Assembly (NCBI GenBank): GCA_029964075.1
Contig: CM057142.1
Location: 5,099,770 to 5,163,769, forward strand
Origin: Patiria pectinifera
Taxonomy: Eukaryota > Echinodermata > Asteroidea > Valvatida > Asterinidae
DNA length: 64,000 bases
Direction of reading: 5' to 3'
The position numbers and the translations under genes were made by a program. Below are positions 33,357 through 44,106 of the stretch, piece by piece. Below the pieces are notes generated by a model, which did no database searches, was not told the origin of the DNA, and was given only the letters and a program-made list of their open reading frames with translations. How positions within the stretch are numbered: the stretch's first letter is position 1; every line of letters starts with the position of its first letter.

Positions 33357-34130
33357 CTAGTTAGTATTATTACCCATACCCATCATACTAGTGATACCAC
33401 CGAATCTTTTATTTTGCCAGAGCAAGTTCTTGCCAATCGAACCACTTCCTTCGAGAGCCAGACTAAAGCTGGAACCGGTGGTTCGAGTCCCGCTCTCGTA
33501 GAAATCCACCACGGACTGGTTTCGGCGCGAACCCCTCAGATTGCTGGACCGATCGAACTCCACGCTCGTGATGTCGTCGGTTCCACCGAAGTCGCGCTCC
33601 ACGTGGGAGGAGTACCCCGCCGCCTCTCCCGTGGAGAAAGGAAACTTGTCGTTGGTACTCCTGCCTACAGCTTCAGCCATGAGTGGGTTGGTGCGCGTGT
33701 ACTGAAACCGGGGGTCGTTCGACGGGTTGGAGACGGTCAAGGGAAGTCCCCTCTGGGACCCGGGCGCCAGTGTTTGCTGACGAGGTGTGATCTCGGGTTC
33801 GTAGGACGCGTACGGGAACGGACTGCCGTTCTGCGAGCGAAGGGATCCTCCCCCCTGCGACCTGGCATCGGGTGATCTGGGTTCGAATGACGGCGGCGGG
33901 CCCAGGCCGCGCACGCTTCGCACCGAGTTGTGGCGGGAGGTACCGGGCTGGCCCCACGTGTTCATATCCAGGATGGAGATCTGTTTGGTGCCTCCTGGAG
34001 TATCGGAGGCTCCTTGGTTGTCCTCCTCATCTTCCGCGTCCAAGTTGATCTCCACCATGTCGCCAGTGCTTTCCGTCTCCTGTTCTGACCCAGCTTCGTC
34101 ATCTGTGGGGTCAAAACGCCTCAAGTTGTT
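33357..34130 (-). CDS. Membrane protein terminal exon, disordered cytoplasmic tail
   Basis: 257 codons plus stop. It begins NNLRRFDPTDDEAGSEQETE, runs through an acidic stretch and ISILDMNTWGQPG, then a long S/G/P/R/N-rich region ending GMGNNTN. Acceptor is TCTCGACAG. The GC-rich, CpG-containing composition contrasts with the flanking AT-rich DNA and supports real coding sequence. Confidence 0.85.
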   Translation of the reverse strand, partial: NNLRRFDPTDDEAGSEQETESTGDMVEINLDAEDEEDNQGASDTPGGTKQISILDMNTWGQPGTSRHNSVRSVRGLGPPPSFEPRSPDARSQGGGSLRSQNGSPFPYASYEPEITPRQQTLAPGSQRGLPLTVSNPSNDPRFQYTRTNPLMAEAVGRSTNDKFPFSTGEAAGYSSHVERDFGGTDDITSVEFDRSSNLRGSRRNQSVVDFYESGTRTTGSSFSLALEGSGSIGKNLLWQNKRFGGITSMMGMGNNTN

Positions 34131-37100
34131 CTGTCGAGAAACGGTGAGTCGGATTAATTTTTTGCACATTATGGTAACCGTTTGGCAATGATGGCTTAAA
34201 AGTGGTTATGAAGTTAAACGCAGCATTGTAATCAATACCTTTTTTGAGACCACGCATATTAACCCTACCCCCCCCCCCAACTCCATCAAAAATCCATCCC
34301 AACATTATGGTGGTTTTGGGGGGACTTGGTCATGTAGGCCTGGTTTGACCAAATATTGACATAGTATGATGGACATGGACCTGGAAGCCTAAAGCAAAGC
34401 AAAGCATGCATTGGAAGCAGTGTGATTGATGGAGTTTTGCGGACTTGGTCCACTACTTAGTAAAGACAGCAGGGAGTTTTAATGCTTAGATTATGGAACG
34501 TCAGATACGTATGAGTCAAGTCAAATGTTGACGAGGAAAGACTCGCAATGCTGTTCATTATACAGCTGATTATAAAATGACCATTCTATGACAGAAAGAC
34601 GGACTACAGGGTAAGTAAAAAAAAAAACCGAACCCAGATGTCGGGACCATTTTCTTAGTGAACTTCTGCATGTAGCACTTTCAAATTCTAGGATATGAAA
34701 GCCCAATTCATAAGCTTTCTCTCAGTATAAGAATCATTTAAATCACCCATGTACTGTTCAAGTTACGGGATTTTAAACACACAAACACCGTTTTAAAGTT
34801 CTGTTCACGGATCACAAAAAGGTTATTTCAGCAAAACGAAAACAATTGACACACATCCCTAGGTATGTGATTCGTTTTGTTTTGCTGAAGAACGCACACC
34901 TTTTTTTTGTAATCCGTGGACAGAACTTTAAAACAGTAGTTGTATTTAAAATTCCGTAACTTGAAAATTACATGAGCGATTTGAATTATTCTTGTACTAT
35001 AAGAAAGCTTAGGGTTAGAGGGTTAATGATAATTTTTACTCCATCAAGTGACAGTGGTAATTTTGATTTTAGAGTGTTAGAATTTTTTAACCAGCCTCCG
35101 GACATCGTTATTGGCTAAGACTTGCAACATTTTTACATCAATGGTCCTCTTTAGGTGGACATATTTTTCGGCTGACAGAACTTTTGATGACCTTACCACA
35201 TCAAGGGGCTCAAAGTCTTTGCCGAAAGCGGGGTTGTCTGTCTCGTCGTTGGCCTTGCGGCCCCGATCCGTCCACAACATCACGTCGACGTCATTGATAT
35301 CGCCAAACTGTTGGGCCAGCGAATGCTGCTTCCTGCATGCAAAGAGACCAAAGTCATGTTACAATTCATGGTATTAGATCGTGGAATCCTATTGGTTGAG
35401 AGGTATCCACGTGAGCGTTATCAGCAAGACGCCCCAAATCAAAATGTGAAAAAAAAGAAACCGTGCAGTTCATTGTTTGTGAATATAGGTAAAATACACG
35501 AAATCATCACATAAAAATTACCTGGATATAAAGTTCTATTAATTTCAAATAGATTAGCTTAATACTGTCTTCAACACATTCCCTCTAACCATTTAGATTT
35601 CATGCCCCAATACCTTCGCAAATTTCACATTGACTGTCATGATAATGTAATATAGCCGACTGTTCTACCTAGTTGATTTGTCTTACCAGTCTAGACGGTC
35701 CGCTCTGAGTGATGGATTTTTCTTGTCGAGTTCGTCATCTTTAAGCCTGTATAACGGGAAAAACAACTGAATGTTAAAAGAGTGAATTTCTTTCCGTGAT
35801 TTTGGGTTTACAAGGACCTGATTTAAAACAATAGAATCACGTCATTCATCAATTTATGCTCACTCGCTCTCATAATTAAGTCCTTGATCCTCCAATTTGT
35901 ACATGGTTTTTCACATATTCAAATGAGTTCGGGTTGAACAAGATATCTCAATTGACAATTTGTAATCAAGTCAGTTTTATATGTAAATAGATATTGCATT
36001 ACGTATTCAATCATTTAAAGTAAAAGCAAATTCAACGAGCCATTCTAAAAAAAAAAAACAGCATCATACATGCAGACCTGATTTCGAAAAAAATGCGGGA
36101 AATTGAGTGGAACATTAATATTGTTTTGGAAGAGACGACTTTCACAATAATGTCAAGGCGATTGTTCCCCTACTCTTTTACTTCCATTTTATGTGACTTT
36201 AGTCAGCAAAAGCATCCAACAAACTTTGACTCACTGTTTTCTGTAGAAGTATATGACAAAGATGATGAAGATTATTAGAACGACAAGGAACAGTCCTCCG
36301 ATGCAGGCAGCTACCGTGATGATGATGTTGACATCGGTACCACTGCCGCCAGCGTCACCCGCCGCAGATGGTGTCACTGCGCGGAAAAGAAAAGCCGAGT
36401 TGTGGGAAAATGTAAAAGTAGGCCCTACGTGTGTCCCCGCTTGCTCATTCTAATGATAGACATCCACATTTTGAAACACAGACTTCAGTAGTGGCGTAGA
36501 TGGGTTCCTACTCACCGGGGAACTTGGGGTCTTTTTCCAAACGGTTTAGTCAAATGACTCTTTTGCTTTCCCAAATTTAAAGAGGGAAACATGCAGGTAT
36601 CGGGGTCATGGGCGTAAATCGGGGGGAGGGGGTGGGGGGACTGACAAAGTCCCCCCTCCCACTTTTTGAGGTATCATAATATCGAGGGTATCATTTCTTT
36701 TGTCCCATCACTTTTTTCGTCCCCGAATAAGAAATTATAGCCTAATTGAATGTAGCAAAATGATTCTATAGCTCAGAACAGATGATTAATGACTCCAAAT
36801 TCGAAAACGATGTGTAAATGATGATCTCTTGCTAAATAGAAATGGTTAAAGCAAAGTGGTCAGAAATTGCCTCAGATCGCACCGCGGAGCATCTAGAATC
36901 CAAAGGTTTTCGGGGGCCTAAGCGGGCCCCAAACCGCACGCCGTTTATTATAGGCTCGCATTAGTTCTGATCAAAGAAGGGCTTATGTATGGTCCCCCCA
37001 GCCCCACAGTTTTGAGAACAAATTGTCCCCCCCCCCCCCGCAAAAAAAAATGCAAAGCGCGGTTACCAATGCACATTTAAAAATTGTCCTTTTAAATATA

Positions 37101-37375
37101 ACCAAACGGCCGGCAGTGCAAGTGAACATGTTGGACTGTAATACCTAATGTCGCCATTTGATTTCTAATAAATGAGTATCGAGTAGTAGATTAATATGTG
37201 ACTGCCAATCACTATATATATACTGTCAATTTAAAGAGGTTTACGAAACGTCGATTTCAAAAATACAGTTTTTAAATGCTTCATAATAATGCATGTATGC
37301 ACGAGGTAAATCGTTGCAGAGAGGCGTACCTGCATCGACCATCATCGGGTCTGTTGCTGCTTCAGTGGCACTCAT
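33357..37375 (-). CDS. Unrecognised single-pass membrane protein with long disordered tail, 5 exons, complete
   Basis: I do not recognise this protein. Exons 37375-37330, 36376-36235, 35746-35687, 35332-35197 and 34130-33357 join in frame to 1158 nt (385 residues). Residues 1-32 are a short Ala/Gly/Ser/Thr-rich segment without a signal peptide. Residues about 33-57 are one strong membrane segment (CIGGLFLVVLIIFIIFVIYF) followed by RK, so the N-terminus is predicted outside and the C-terminus inside. The tail has KDDELDKKNPSLRADRLDW, an NPAF motif (about 116-119), an acidic cluster (about 133-170) and a Ser/Pro/Gly/Arg-rich stretch, ending GMGNNTN. An in-frame TAA lies 27 nt before the ATG and -3 is A. 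The layout resembles adhesion or receptor-adaptor tails, but no function is assigned. A further 5' exon with an ectodomain cannot be excluded, because AG precedes the ATG. Confidence 0.8.
34259..35025. mobile_element. MITE with TTAACCCTA ends, interrupted by a fold-back element
   Basis: Starts TTAACCCTACCCCC, contains AACTCCATCAAAAATCCATC and GGGGGGACTTGGTC, ends GGGTTAGAGGGTTAA. From 34607 (CAGGGTAAGTAAAA) on it holds a fold-back element like 37790-38243, deleted at its right end. Lies in the last intron of the membrane gene. Confidence 0.72.
35197..35332 (-). CDS. Membrane protein exon 4, NPAF motif
   Basis: Encodes WKQHSLAQQFGDINDVDVML, then WTDRGRKANDETDNPAFGKD and FEPLDV. Acceptor is CATGCAG; donor is GTAAGG, phase 0. 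Confidence 0.85.
35687..35746 (-). CDS. Membrane protein exon 3
   Basis: A 60-nt exon encoding QLKDDELDKKNPSLRADRLD (juxtamembrane, charged). Acceptor ATACAG; donor GTAAGA. It joins both neighbours in frame. Confidence 0.8.
36235..36376 (-). CDS. Membrane protein exon 2, transmembrane segment
   Basis: Encodes VTPSAAGDAGGSGTDVN, the hydrophobic helix and the stop-transfer YRK. Acceptor is TTTTCCGCGCAG; donor is GTGAGT, phase 2. Confidence 0.85.
37330..37375 (-). CDS. Membrane protein exon 1
   Basis: Encodes MSATEAATDPMMVDA plus one base. Donor is GCAG/GTACGC. An in-frame stop lies just upstream. Confidence 0.7.
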
Positions 37376-37539
37376 CTTGAAAATACTGCTCGGTACACGT
37401 TAACTTCCGATTCTCCACTAAACCTTCATGTCAATGAAGAAAAATATGCGACCTTTTAAACATCTAGGTATAGTTCAACATTGTCTCGATAAACTCATAT
37501 GTCACGTGGAATGTACCTGCCAGCCCAGCAGTTTTTGCT

Positions 37540-38327
37540 TTAACCCTAACCACCCCAACTCCATCCAAATCCATCCCCCTCATTTTGGTGGATTTGGGGG
37601 GACTTGGTCCAGAAGGCCTGGCGTGACTAAATATTGATTGAGTAAGATAGACTTGGGCCTAATGGCCTGCAGCAGTGCTAGGTAGTGCCTAGCTTCCTGT
37701 ACTGCTATTGTGATAAAAGCGATGTTTAGCAAGTCCATGAATGTCAACCAGTGCGTCAGTGGTGGATTCCATTATGTCATGTAGGCCTACAGGGTGAATA
37801 AAAAAAACCGAAACCCAAAGGGTCCATTGTTTTAGTGACGTTATGCATGTAGCACTTTCAAAATCTAGGAGATGAAAGCCTTCTTTTTTCACTCATGTAC
37901 TTTTGAAGTTACGGAATTTTCAACACAACCACCGTTTTATAGTTCTGTCCACGGATCAACAGAAGGTAAGTGTTCTTTCAGCAAAACGAAAACAAATCAC
38001 ATAGGGATGTGTGTGAATTGTTTCGTTTTGCTGAAAGAACACACACCTTTTTTGTGATCCGTGGACAGAACTTTAAACGGTAGTTGTGTCCAAAAGTACA
38101 TGTATCTTGTATCTAAATGAATGTATCTAAAAGAAAGCTTATGAATTGAGCTTTCATATCCTAGATTTTAAAAGTGCTACATGCAGAACTTCACTAAAAC
38201 AGAAGTCCCAACATTTGGGTTTCGCTTTTTTTGACTCACCCTATACAGTTTTGTATTGGACTCACAGTGATTGATGGATTTTGATGGACTTGGTCCAGTT
38301 CCTTGTAAAAGATGCTGAAAGGGTTAA
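37540..38327. mobile_element. MITE with TTAACCCTAACCACC ends, interrupted
   Basis: Starts TTAACCCTAACCACCCCAAC and ends GCTGAAAGGGTTAA. Collinear with 23794-24132 once the insertion 37790-38243 is removed. Confidence 0.82.
37790..38243. mobile_element. Nested fold-back element CAGGGTGAATAAAAAAAACCG
   Basis: CAGGGTGAATAAAAAAAACC faces GCTTTTTTTGACTCACCCT at the right end, with TA at both sides. Inner arms CAGCAAAACGAAAACAAATC and TTTCGTTTTGCTGAAAGAAC form a long hairpin. Confidence 0.82.
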
Positions 38328-38732
38328 ACCTTTCCGAGTCCCCCCCCCCTCCAAAAAAAAATACTCCGTTGTGACGGACCCCAATGCATGGCACATTCTT
38401 TTTTGTGTGTTCCTTCAAGGAGCACCAGAGCCCCTTAAAGTTACACCTTTGCTCCCCCTTCCTCTAGCCTATAGTGTTCTCCTCCCAAATCTCTGAGGAT
38501 TTTAAAGGATCAAGGATGAGTGACGTACAGTGGTTTGCTTTGCGAGCCTTAAAATGGTTACCACTTCACATGACACGTGCCTGGAATCCAAACGAAATCA
38601 AACAAACAACAAACATAACGAAAACAATCGTTTAGTTACAGGAAAACCTATTTTTCAATGGATGCTATAGTAGTGGGGCAAATAGGGGAAATATTTGGGG
38701 GAATTGTGCCTTTGATAGTGACGCCAGAATTG

Positions 38733-39034
38733 AATTTGGCACACAGAGTATTTCATGAGAAAGATATTTTGCGACAGGGCCATCGCAGATTCGTCCTTTG
38801 AGAAAATAGGGGTAGAATAACAAGCAATTTTCTGAATTTTCAAAATGGCTGCCATCGCGTGCTATTCTATACTATATTTTTTTTACCCTAACTCCCTAGG
38901 GGGTGTGCAAAATCATATTGAAATTGGAGGACTCGGGATTGTTAGGGCTATAGGACAAATCTGCGATGGCTCTATAGCCAAATATCTTTCTAGCCAAATA
39001 TCTTTCTCATGACATACTCTGACTGCGTGCGAAA
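38733..39034. repeat. Inverted repeat with GGGCCATCGCAGATT
   Basis: TTTCATGAGAAAGATATTTT and GCCATCGCAGATTCGTCCTT face GGACAAATCTGCGATGGCTC and TATCTTTCTCATGACATACT. TAGCCAAATATCTTTC is tandemly doubled in the right arm. Confidence 0.72.
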
Positions 39035-39089
39035 TACGCCGAAATGCCATGCTTGTATCATCAAAGGCACACCTATCTGCCGTGCTTAA

Positions 39090-40379
39090 CGCCAGACTGG
39101 GACCTTGAGTGCAGAAAAACATGGAAAACAAAATTAGGCCAATCAACTTTAATCACTCGTAAGACAAAATTCTCCAAATTTTCCATGAGGCAAGGACAAG
39201 GTCTTCGTATTTCACCAGCCAAGTTGGAAGTTTCAATTCATTTTTGTTTAAGGAAATTTGTTCTTCAATAGTTTGCACCTGAGAGTGAAGCCAAGTGATT
39301 TTAATTTGAAGCCTAAGACTAGACTGGTACATGTCTAACTATTTGAAAAGACCGACCTCTTCGGTAGTCTGCACGGTGGCAGACTATGGAGAAATAGGAA
39401 TAGAGACCGGTACCAGATGATTCTCTATGACACAGTTGATCACAGTACTAAAGGGGTGTTTTACTGCTTGTTTCATGTGCCAGTCTATTTTCTTGTGTTG
39501 TATGTTTTCAATATCTTAAGTTTTGGAACTTAGAGTCCCAGAGTCCCACATTTTCGGAGTAGCTAAAGTGCTAAACACGTAGGCCTGGGCTAGGGCCTGC
39601 CTACAATTAAATATTTTGGAAAGCTGCTGAGCACAAATACTTTGGCAAAAACGTATACATTAGTCCAAGTGATATGCAGTGAATATACTCCTATAAAAAT
39701 GACTGATTCTTAGCACTCAAATTGGCAAAGCAATTTTCTTTGTTACGTGTTACCAACGTACTCGATTCTGACTAGTGCAATACTGTACAATGTACATTTT
39801 CTTTTATTTACATGTACATCCTTATAGTTATCCACAGGAAAAGGCCCACGCGTAACCATTGTACCATATATCATGGTTTGTTCTGTCCTAATCCAGGCAT
39901 TTCTATCGCGGATTTACCCTTCAATGGCGATAGCATCATGTCGGCTCTTCTTCATACAATCCATCATCGGGCAGTATCTTTGCACGATGTGGTGGCACAA
40001 TGCTTTCGCCATTGAAAGGGGCCTCAAAAACTATATTTAGCAATTAAACACTTTTCTAAACACTTTCTGGCTGACAGTTTGTAAACAAATTTAAATACTA
40101 AACATGTTTAGAGTGAGGATGGATAGTGTTTTGCTATTGAACATTGGTGTTTAGGAACTGATCACTTACTGTTTAGCTTCTAAACGTGTTTACAAAGTGA
40201 TAGCAAGATTGTGTTTCATTGCTAAAAAACACAGTTTTTCGAGTGTGGGTGTACAGTGATCACGTGCCGGATTGGGACACAAATAATCTCTCCAAATGGT
40301 GTCTCCATTTGGTATACAAAATCAGTAATTTTGTTTGCACGGTCGACTGAAAATTCGTAAACCCGGAAAGCAATTATAT
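39090..40379. other. Intergenic with TAAACA-rich segment
   Basis: 40040-40250 holds many TAAACAC, GTTTAG and CTAAACATGTTTAG motifs. The rest shows no gene. Confidence 0.45.
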
Positions 40380-40584
40380 CCGGAAAGATTTCCATATACG
40401 AAGTTCACCCAACACCCTGTGTACAAACCCTATGAGATTGGACTGAAAAATTCTAAGTGTTTTCTGAGAAAATGCTTGTATTTTCTCACTGCTCAAATTG
40501 ACTTTGATGATATGAAATTGCTATCTGGGGGCTTGTTAGTCAATACAGACGAAAATTAGTGAACTTCGTATATGGAAATCTTTC
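40380..40584. repeat. Inverted repeat GGAAAGATTTCCATATACGAAG
   Basis: CGGAAAGATTTCCATATACG, then AAGTTCAC faces GTGAACTTCGTATATGGAAA, then TCTTTCC. Arms of about 27 bp. Confidence 0.82.
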
Positions 40585-40807
40585 CCAGCTGAATATCTCT
40601 ACACCATATTCCTCGTCCATATAGTTTGATAAAAAAAAACCTGGTAAATTAGACACTGGGAACCGATCGGGGTCATATTTTTGGTGCTAACCTTTTAGAG
40701 GATCAGCTAGTGAATAACGTATGTTGGGGAAAACCAACTTGGGATGCTATTCACATTTTGCACTATCCTGATGCCAAGTTTTCATCATTGTACATGTATC
40801 AACGTAG

Positions 40808-41264
40808 CCCCATAAATGTGGCCAATCTATACCTCCGTAAATAAAGGCCACACTTGGAACATGTACCGGAACGTAGAACTTTGTCAAGTTTTATATTCAC
40901 ATTTAGACTTTGTTTTTAGTTTATTTATGCTTTAGAAGCACACTCACCCTCTTTAAAGGGATAGAAAATTGGTCCCCCTTTTTCAGACGTTTTTCGTGTA
41001 ATTTCGTGTTGGAATTTAGATAACGCTATCGTGTGCAAAATGAACCTGGAAATAACACGAAATATAGACGTCTGAAAAAAGGAGGGATTAATTTTCTATC
41101 GCTTTAAAGCGGGTGAGTGTTCTTCTAAAGCATAAATAAATTACAAACAAAGTCTAAATGTGAAAATAAAAACTTGACAAAGTTCTACATGTTTGGGTAC
41201 ACTGTTCCAAGTGTGGCCTTTATTTACGGAGGTAGTCCAGTAAATTGGCCATATATTTTATGGG
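40808..41264. repeat. 457-bp palindrome (fold-back element)
   Basis: CCCATAAATGTGGCCAATCT, CCTCCGTAAATAAAGGCCAC and GACTTTGTTTTTAGTTTATT pair with complements ending ATATTTTATGGG. The centre holds TAAAGGGATAGAAAATTGG against TTTTCTATCGCTTTAA. Intergenic. Confidence 0.87.
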
Positions 41265-41344
41265 ACTAGTATCAACGATATAGTCTGTTATACTGGAAGT
41301 AAACAACAGGAATTTAGGACAATGAGAATGATTTTCAAATTTGC

Positions 41345-41535
41345 TAAAAAGACAAAAACAAAATAAAAACGAATAACTCATAAATTAAACTAGTAAAAAC
41401 ACAAAATAGAAAAATAAACTAAAAAACCAAACAAACAAACACCCAACAAACAAAGCAAAACAAACAAAAACATCAACACTGTTGCGTCTGAATACAACCC
41501 TTTCCAGATAAATAAATAAGTAAATAAATAAGGAA
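41345..41535. repeat. A-rich low-complexity tract
   Basis: (AAAC)n-like and (AAAT)n-like runs: AAACAAACAAACACCCAACA, ATAAATAAATAAGTAAATAA. Confidence 0.8.
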
Positions 41536-41754
41536 AGTGGCGCCCATGTACGTATTTCGTCGCCAAAAAAAATGTTTCGAAATAGTAATCTTAAATTACT
41601 ACATTTTTAGGTGATCAACTTGTATTACATTGTATAAACTAGAAAGTAGAGCCCAGTGACTTCAAACAAACCTTGAAAATGGGTTTCTACGATGCTCTTA
41701 AGCATCATATCATACCCATCTCATTGCTTAAAAACAATGAGACGTTTGTCTGAA

Positions 41755-41940
41755 GGGAAAGATTCCCATATCTGTGGCCATCACTAATTTTTCCTTGAGT
41801 GATCTATCAGCCATCAGAAAGTGATAATATATCCTAAAAAGTCTAATTTAGCACTGAGAAAGCACTTAAAGATTTTCAGACCAGTCTCATACGGTTTGTG
41901 CACAGGGTGAAAAGTGATGGCCAGTTATGGGAATCTTTCC
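41755..41940. repeat. Inverted repeat GGGAAAGATTCCCATATC
   Basis: GGGAAAGATTCCCATATCTG and GGCCATCACTAATTTTTC face GTGATGGCCAGTTATGGGAA then TCTTTCC. Confidence 0.8.
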
Positions 41941-41944
41941 GGGA

Positions 41945-42745
41945 TATACATGTACTTCTCATAAATTGTTAAGTGAGATTTTAGGCTCATAATTGTTAAC
42001 ACTATAATGTATGAAAAGACTCTGTCTTACCTTAACGAACAGCGATTAACAATTCCCCCAAGAAATGGCCTTCCACACGCGAGGATCTGTACTCATTTCT
42101 ATGTTCCGCGAAAGCAACAACTTTGGAATAAAAATGTCCACGTTTCACATGCACCTAAACGCCAGTGCGAGATAATGTGTATACCCATGCAGTCAAAATT
42201 TCCGTGACGTTATCAAAAGGCACTTTGGGCGTTCACCAATAACCCAAATAATACCTTTTGTCGGACGACCTTCCTGGTCTATTGTGATGGAAATTTTTGG
42301 TGTGCCACTCTCTCTACCCTCCCAAATGTACGGTACAGGGGGCTTAATTCGTTGCGGTATGCCGGGTGAAACTTACTCATGTGTATCGCACACAAACAGA
42401 TATGTGACATGATATTATTGTGCACAACGAGTACAACGACCCTCCTAGTGATATGTGTATCTCAAGCAGAGAGCAAGGAACTTTAAGCGCCAAGTGACGC
42501 CCACTTTCTTTGCCCTTGCATTAAGATTTCACTCATAAGACAAACTAGGGTCTAGACACCTCAAATGTTTGGGATTGTAATGACGACGCGACTACTGCGC
42601 TTCGGGAACAAATCATGATTGATTCACCTCGCTTTCTTGCTTTCAGAGGTCCACCACAGCGACCTCATGGCTAGGCTATATACACTTATGTAAAATCTCT
42701 TTATCTCATGCGCATGTGTACATGTACTTGGTACTTGGTATCCTC
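41945..42745. other. Intergenic, nothing recognised
   Basis: No coding signal; a GTACATGTAC-type palindrome near 42719. Confidence 0.5.
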
Positions 42746-42759
42746 CAAACTATTTTATC

Positions 42760-43165
42760 TGGGGAATGTAAACTGGAGGTGCGCACGGCGAGAGAAAAAT
42801 AAGTTTTGACAAAGAGTCTGGGTTGGTGAGCGCCACTGTTGAGTCCGGGAGGTCATTCCAATTTTTGAGTGTTCTTAGGAAAAATGAAGAAGCATTATGT
42901 GTCGGTCCTGGCCTGGTGGAGTTGGAACTGTCTGTTGTATCCTCGTTCATGATCTTCTAGTTTTTGGGGTGATGTATTTGGTATGGTCAATGTCCATTAG
43001 TCCATTCAGGATAAAAATTTAAAAAAAAGCGCAAAAGGCGCGGTGCTGTTTTCAAAGGGTGTCCAATCAAGATCTTTCACGCTGGCAGCTAGTGTCACGT
43101 TCAGAGGTGTTTGAAACGAATCTTGCAGCTATCTTCTGGACTTTTTCTTGAAGGTTTTCCCGGCT
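42760..43165 (-). pseudogene. Decayed LINE, end of reverse-transcriptase ORF
   Basis: On the minus strand two adjoining frames give QEKVQKIAARFVSNTSERDT, then GLMDIDHTKYITP, then ASSFFLRTLKNWNDLPDSTV. This is the typical C-terminal tail of non-LTR retrotransposon reverse transcriptases (VQRRAARFV ... NGL.DVD ... SFFPRTIRDWNSLP). Stops and frameshifts are present. It is cut off upstream, so it is a dead relic. Confidence 0.82.
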
Positions 43166-43597
43166 ATTTTAAAACGTTTATCATTCGAATTCACCTATTC
43201 TAATATTCAAATTCGTCCAGCAACATCGATTTAGTTTACTTTAGTTTTCTTTAGGCCTAATTTGTCAGATAATTTCAAATTAGTTCGAGCAAATTAGAAC
43301 AAAGAGCACACGTCTTTGTGCCAGAGTATATCGACTTCGTCTCGTCCACGCCAAACCGTGTTATTCAGAAATCAATTTCGTATAATGCCACACTCTTTAA
43401 TCATAATTTTTTGTTCAATTTCGTCATACTTTATTGTGACATCTTCAGTTGAAGGCACAAAGGCAGCTAATAAGATTAATTCTCCACTTTGTCTTCTTTT
43501 CTTGATTCTTCATAAATTTATTGCTTGTTTCTTCTGATTTTACCTTCTAAAAGTAACTTTTTACGGCTCAATGTTTTAGGCACTCTACACCTGAGAT

Positions 43598-44106
43598 TTA
43601 AAGCTATAGTCCATCATTTGTAATTTGTGCATTTTGTTCGTTTGAAGCAACAAAAGAGTTCAAAATCTAATGAAGGATACTGAACAACTAACCTGATGAA
43701 GTTTCAGCTAAGCTTCAGCTGTACATTCCGAGAAAAACAGCATTCTAAGATCTCAATTTCAAATCAAAAGTTACTGAATCATGTTTTGAATTGCAGCTAT
43801 ACGCGACGTCGCGCGCTGATCCGACGAATTATAACAACAGCGCGCGCGTGTGCGTCGTTCCAATACTTGTGCGCGCTGCGCTGAATAACAAAACGAACTA
43901 CTAATTTAAATTTTCCTACGGTGCTTCTTAAGAATCACCGTTGGAAATGCCTTCTTTCGTTGATTACTTCAAAATGACAGCTTCCCAGAAAGAATAATTT
44001 CACAGGGAGTTTAGTTCCCTTACTATCTTTCAACCAAGTATGTTTTTCAACAATAATTACGCCAGTTACTTTTCGGATGGCTGCAAATGATGGACTATAG
44101 CTTTAA
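43598..44106. mobile_element. Full-length MITE, TTAAAGCTATAGTCCATCATTTG subfamily
   Basis: Starts TTAAAGCTATAGTCCATCAT and ends ATGATGGACTATAGCTTTAA. These are perfect inverted ends, 509 bp, in the intergenic region. Confidence 0.9.

Noticed and set aside
33414..33875. 153-residue plus-strand ORF
   Set aside because: Antisense shadow of the GC-rich terminal exon of the membrane gene; the minus frame is the one that joins the other exons.
43316..43537. 73-residue plus ORF between the LINE relic and a MITE
   Set aside because: No family features, no splice context, hydrophobic by AT-rich composition.
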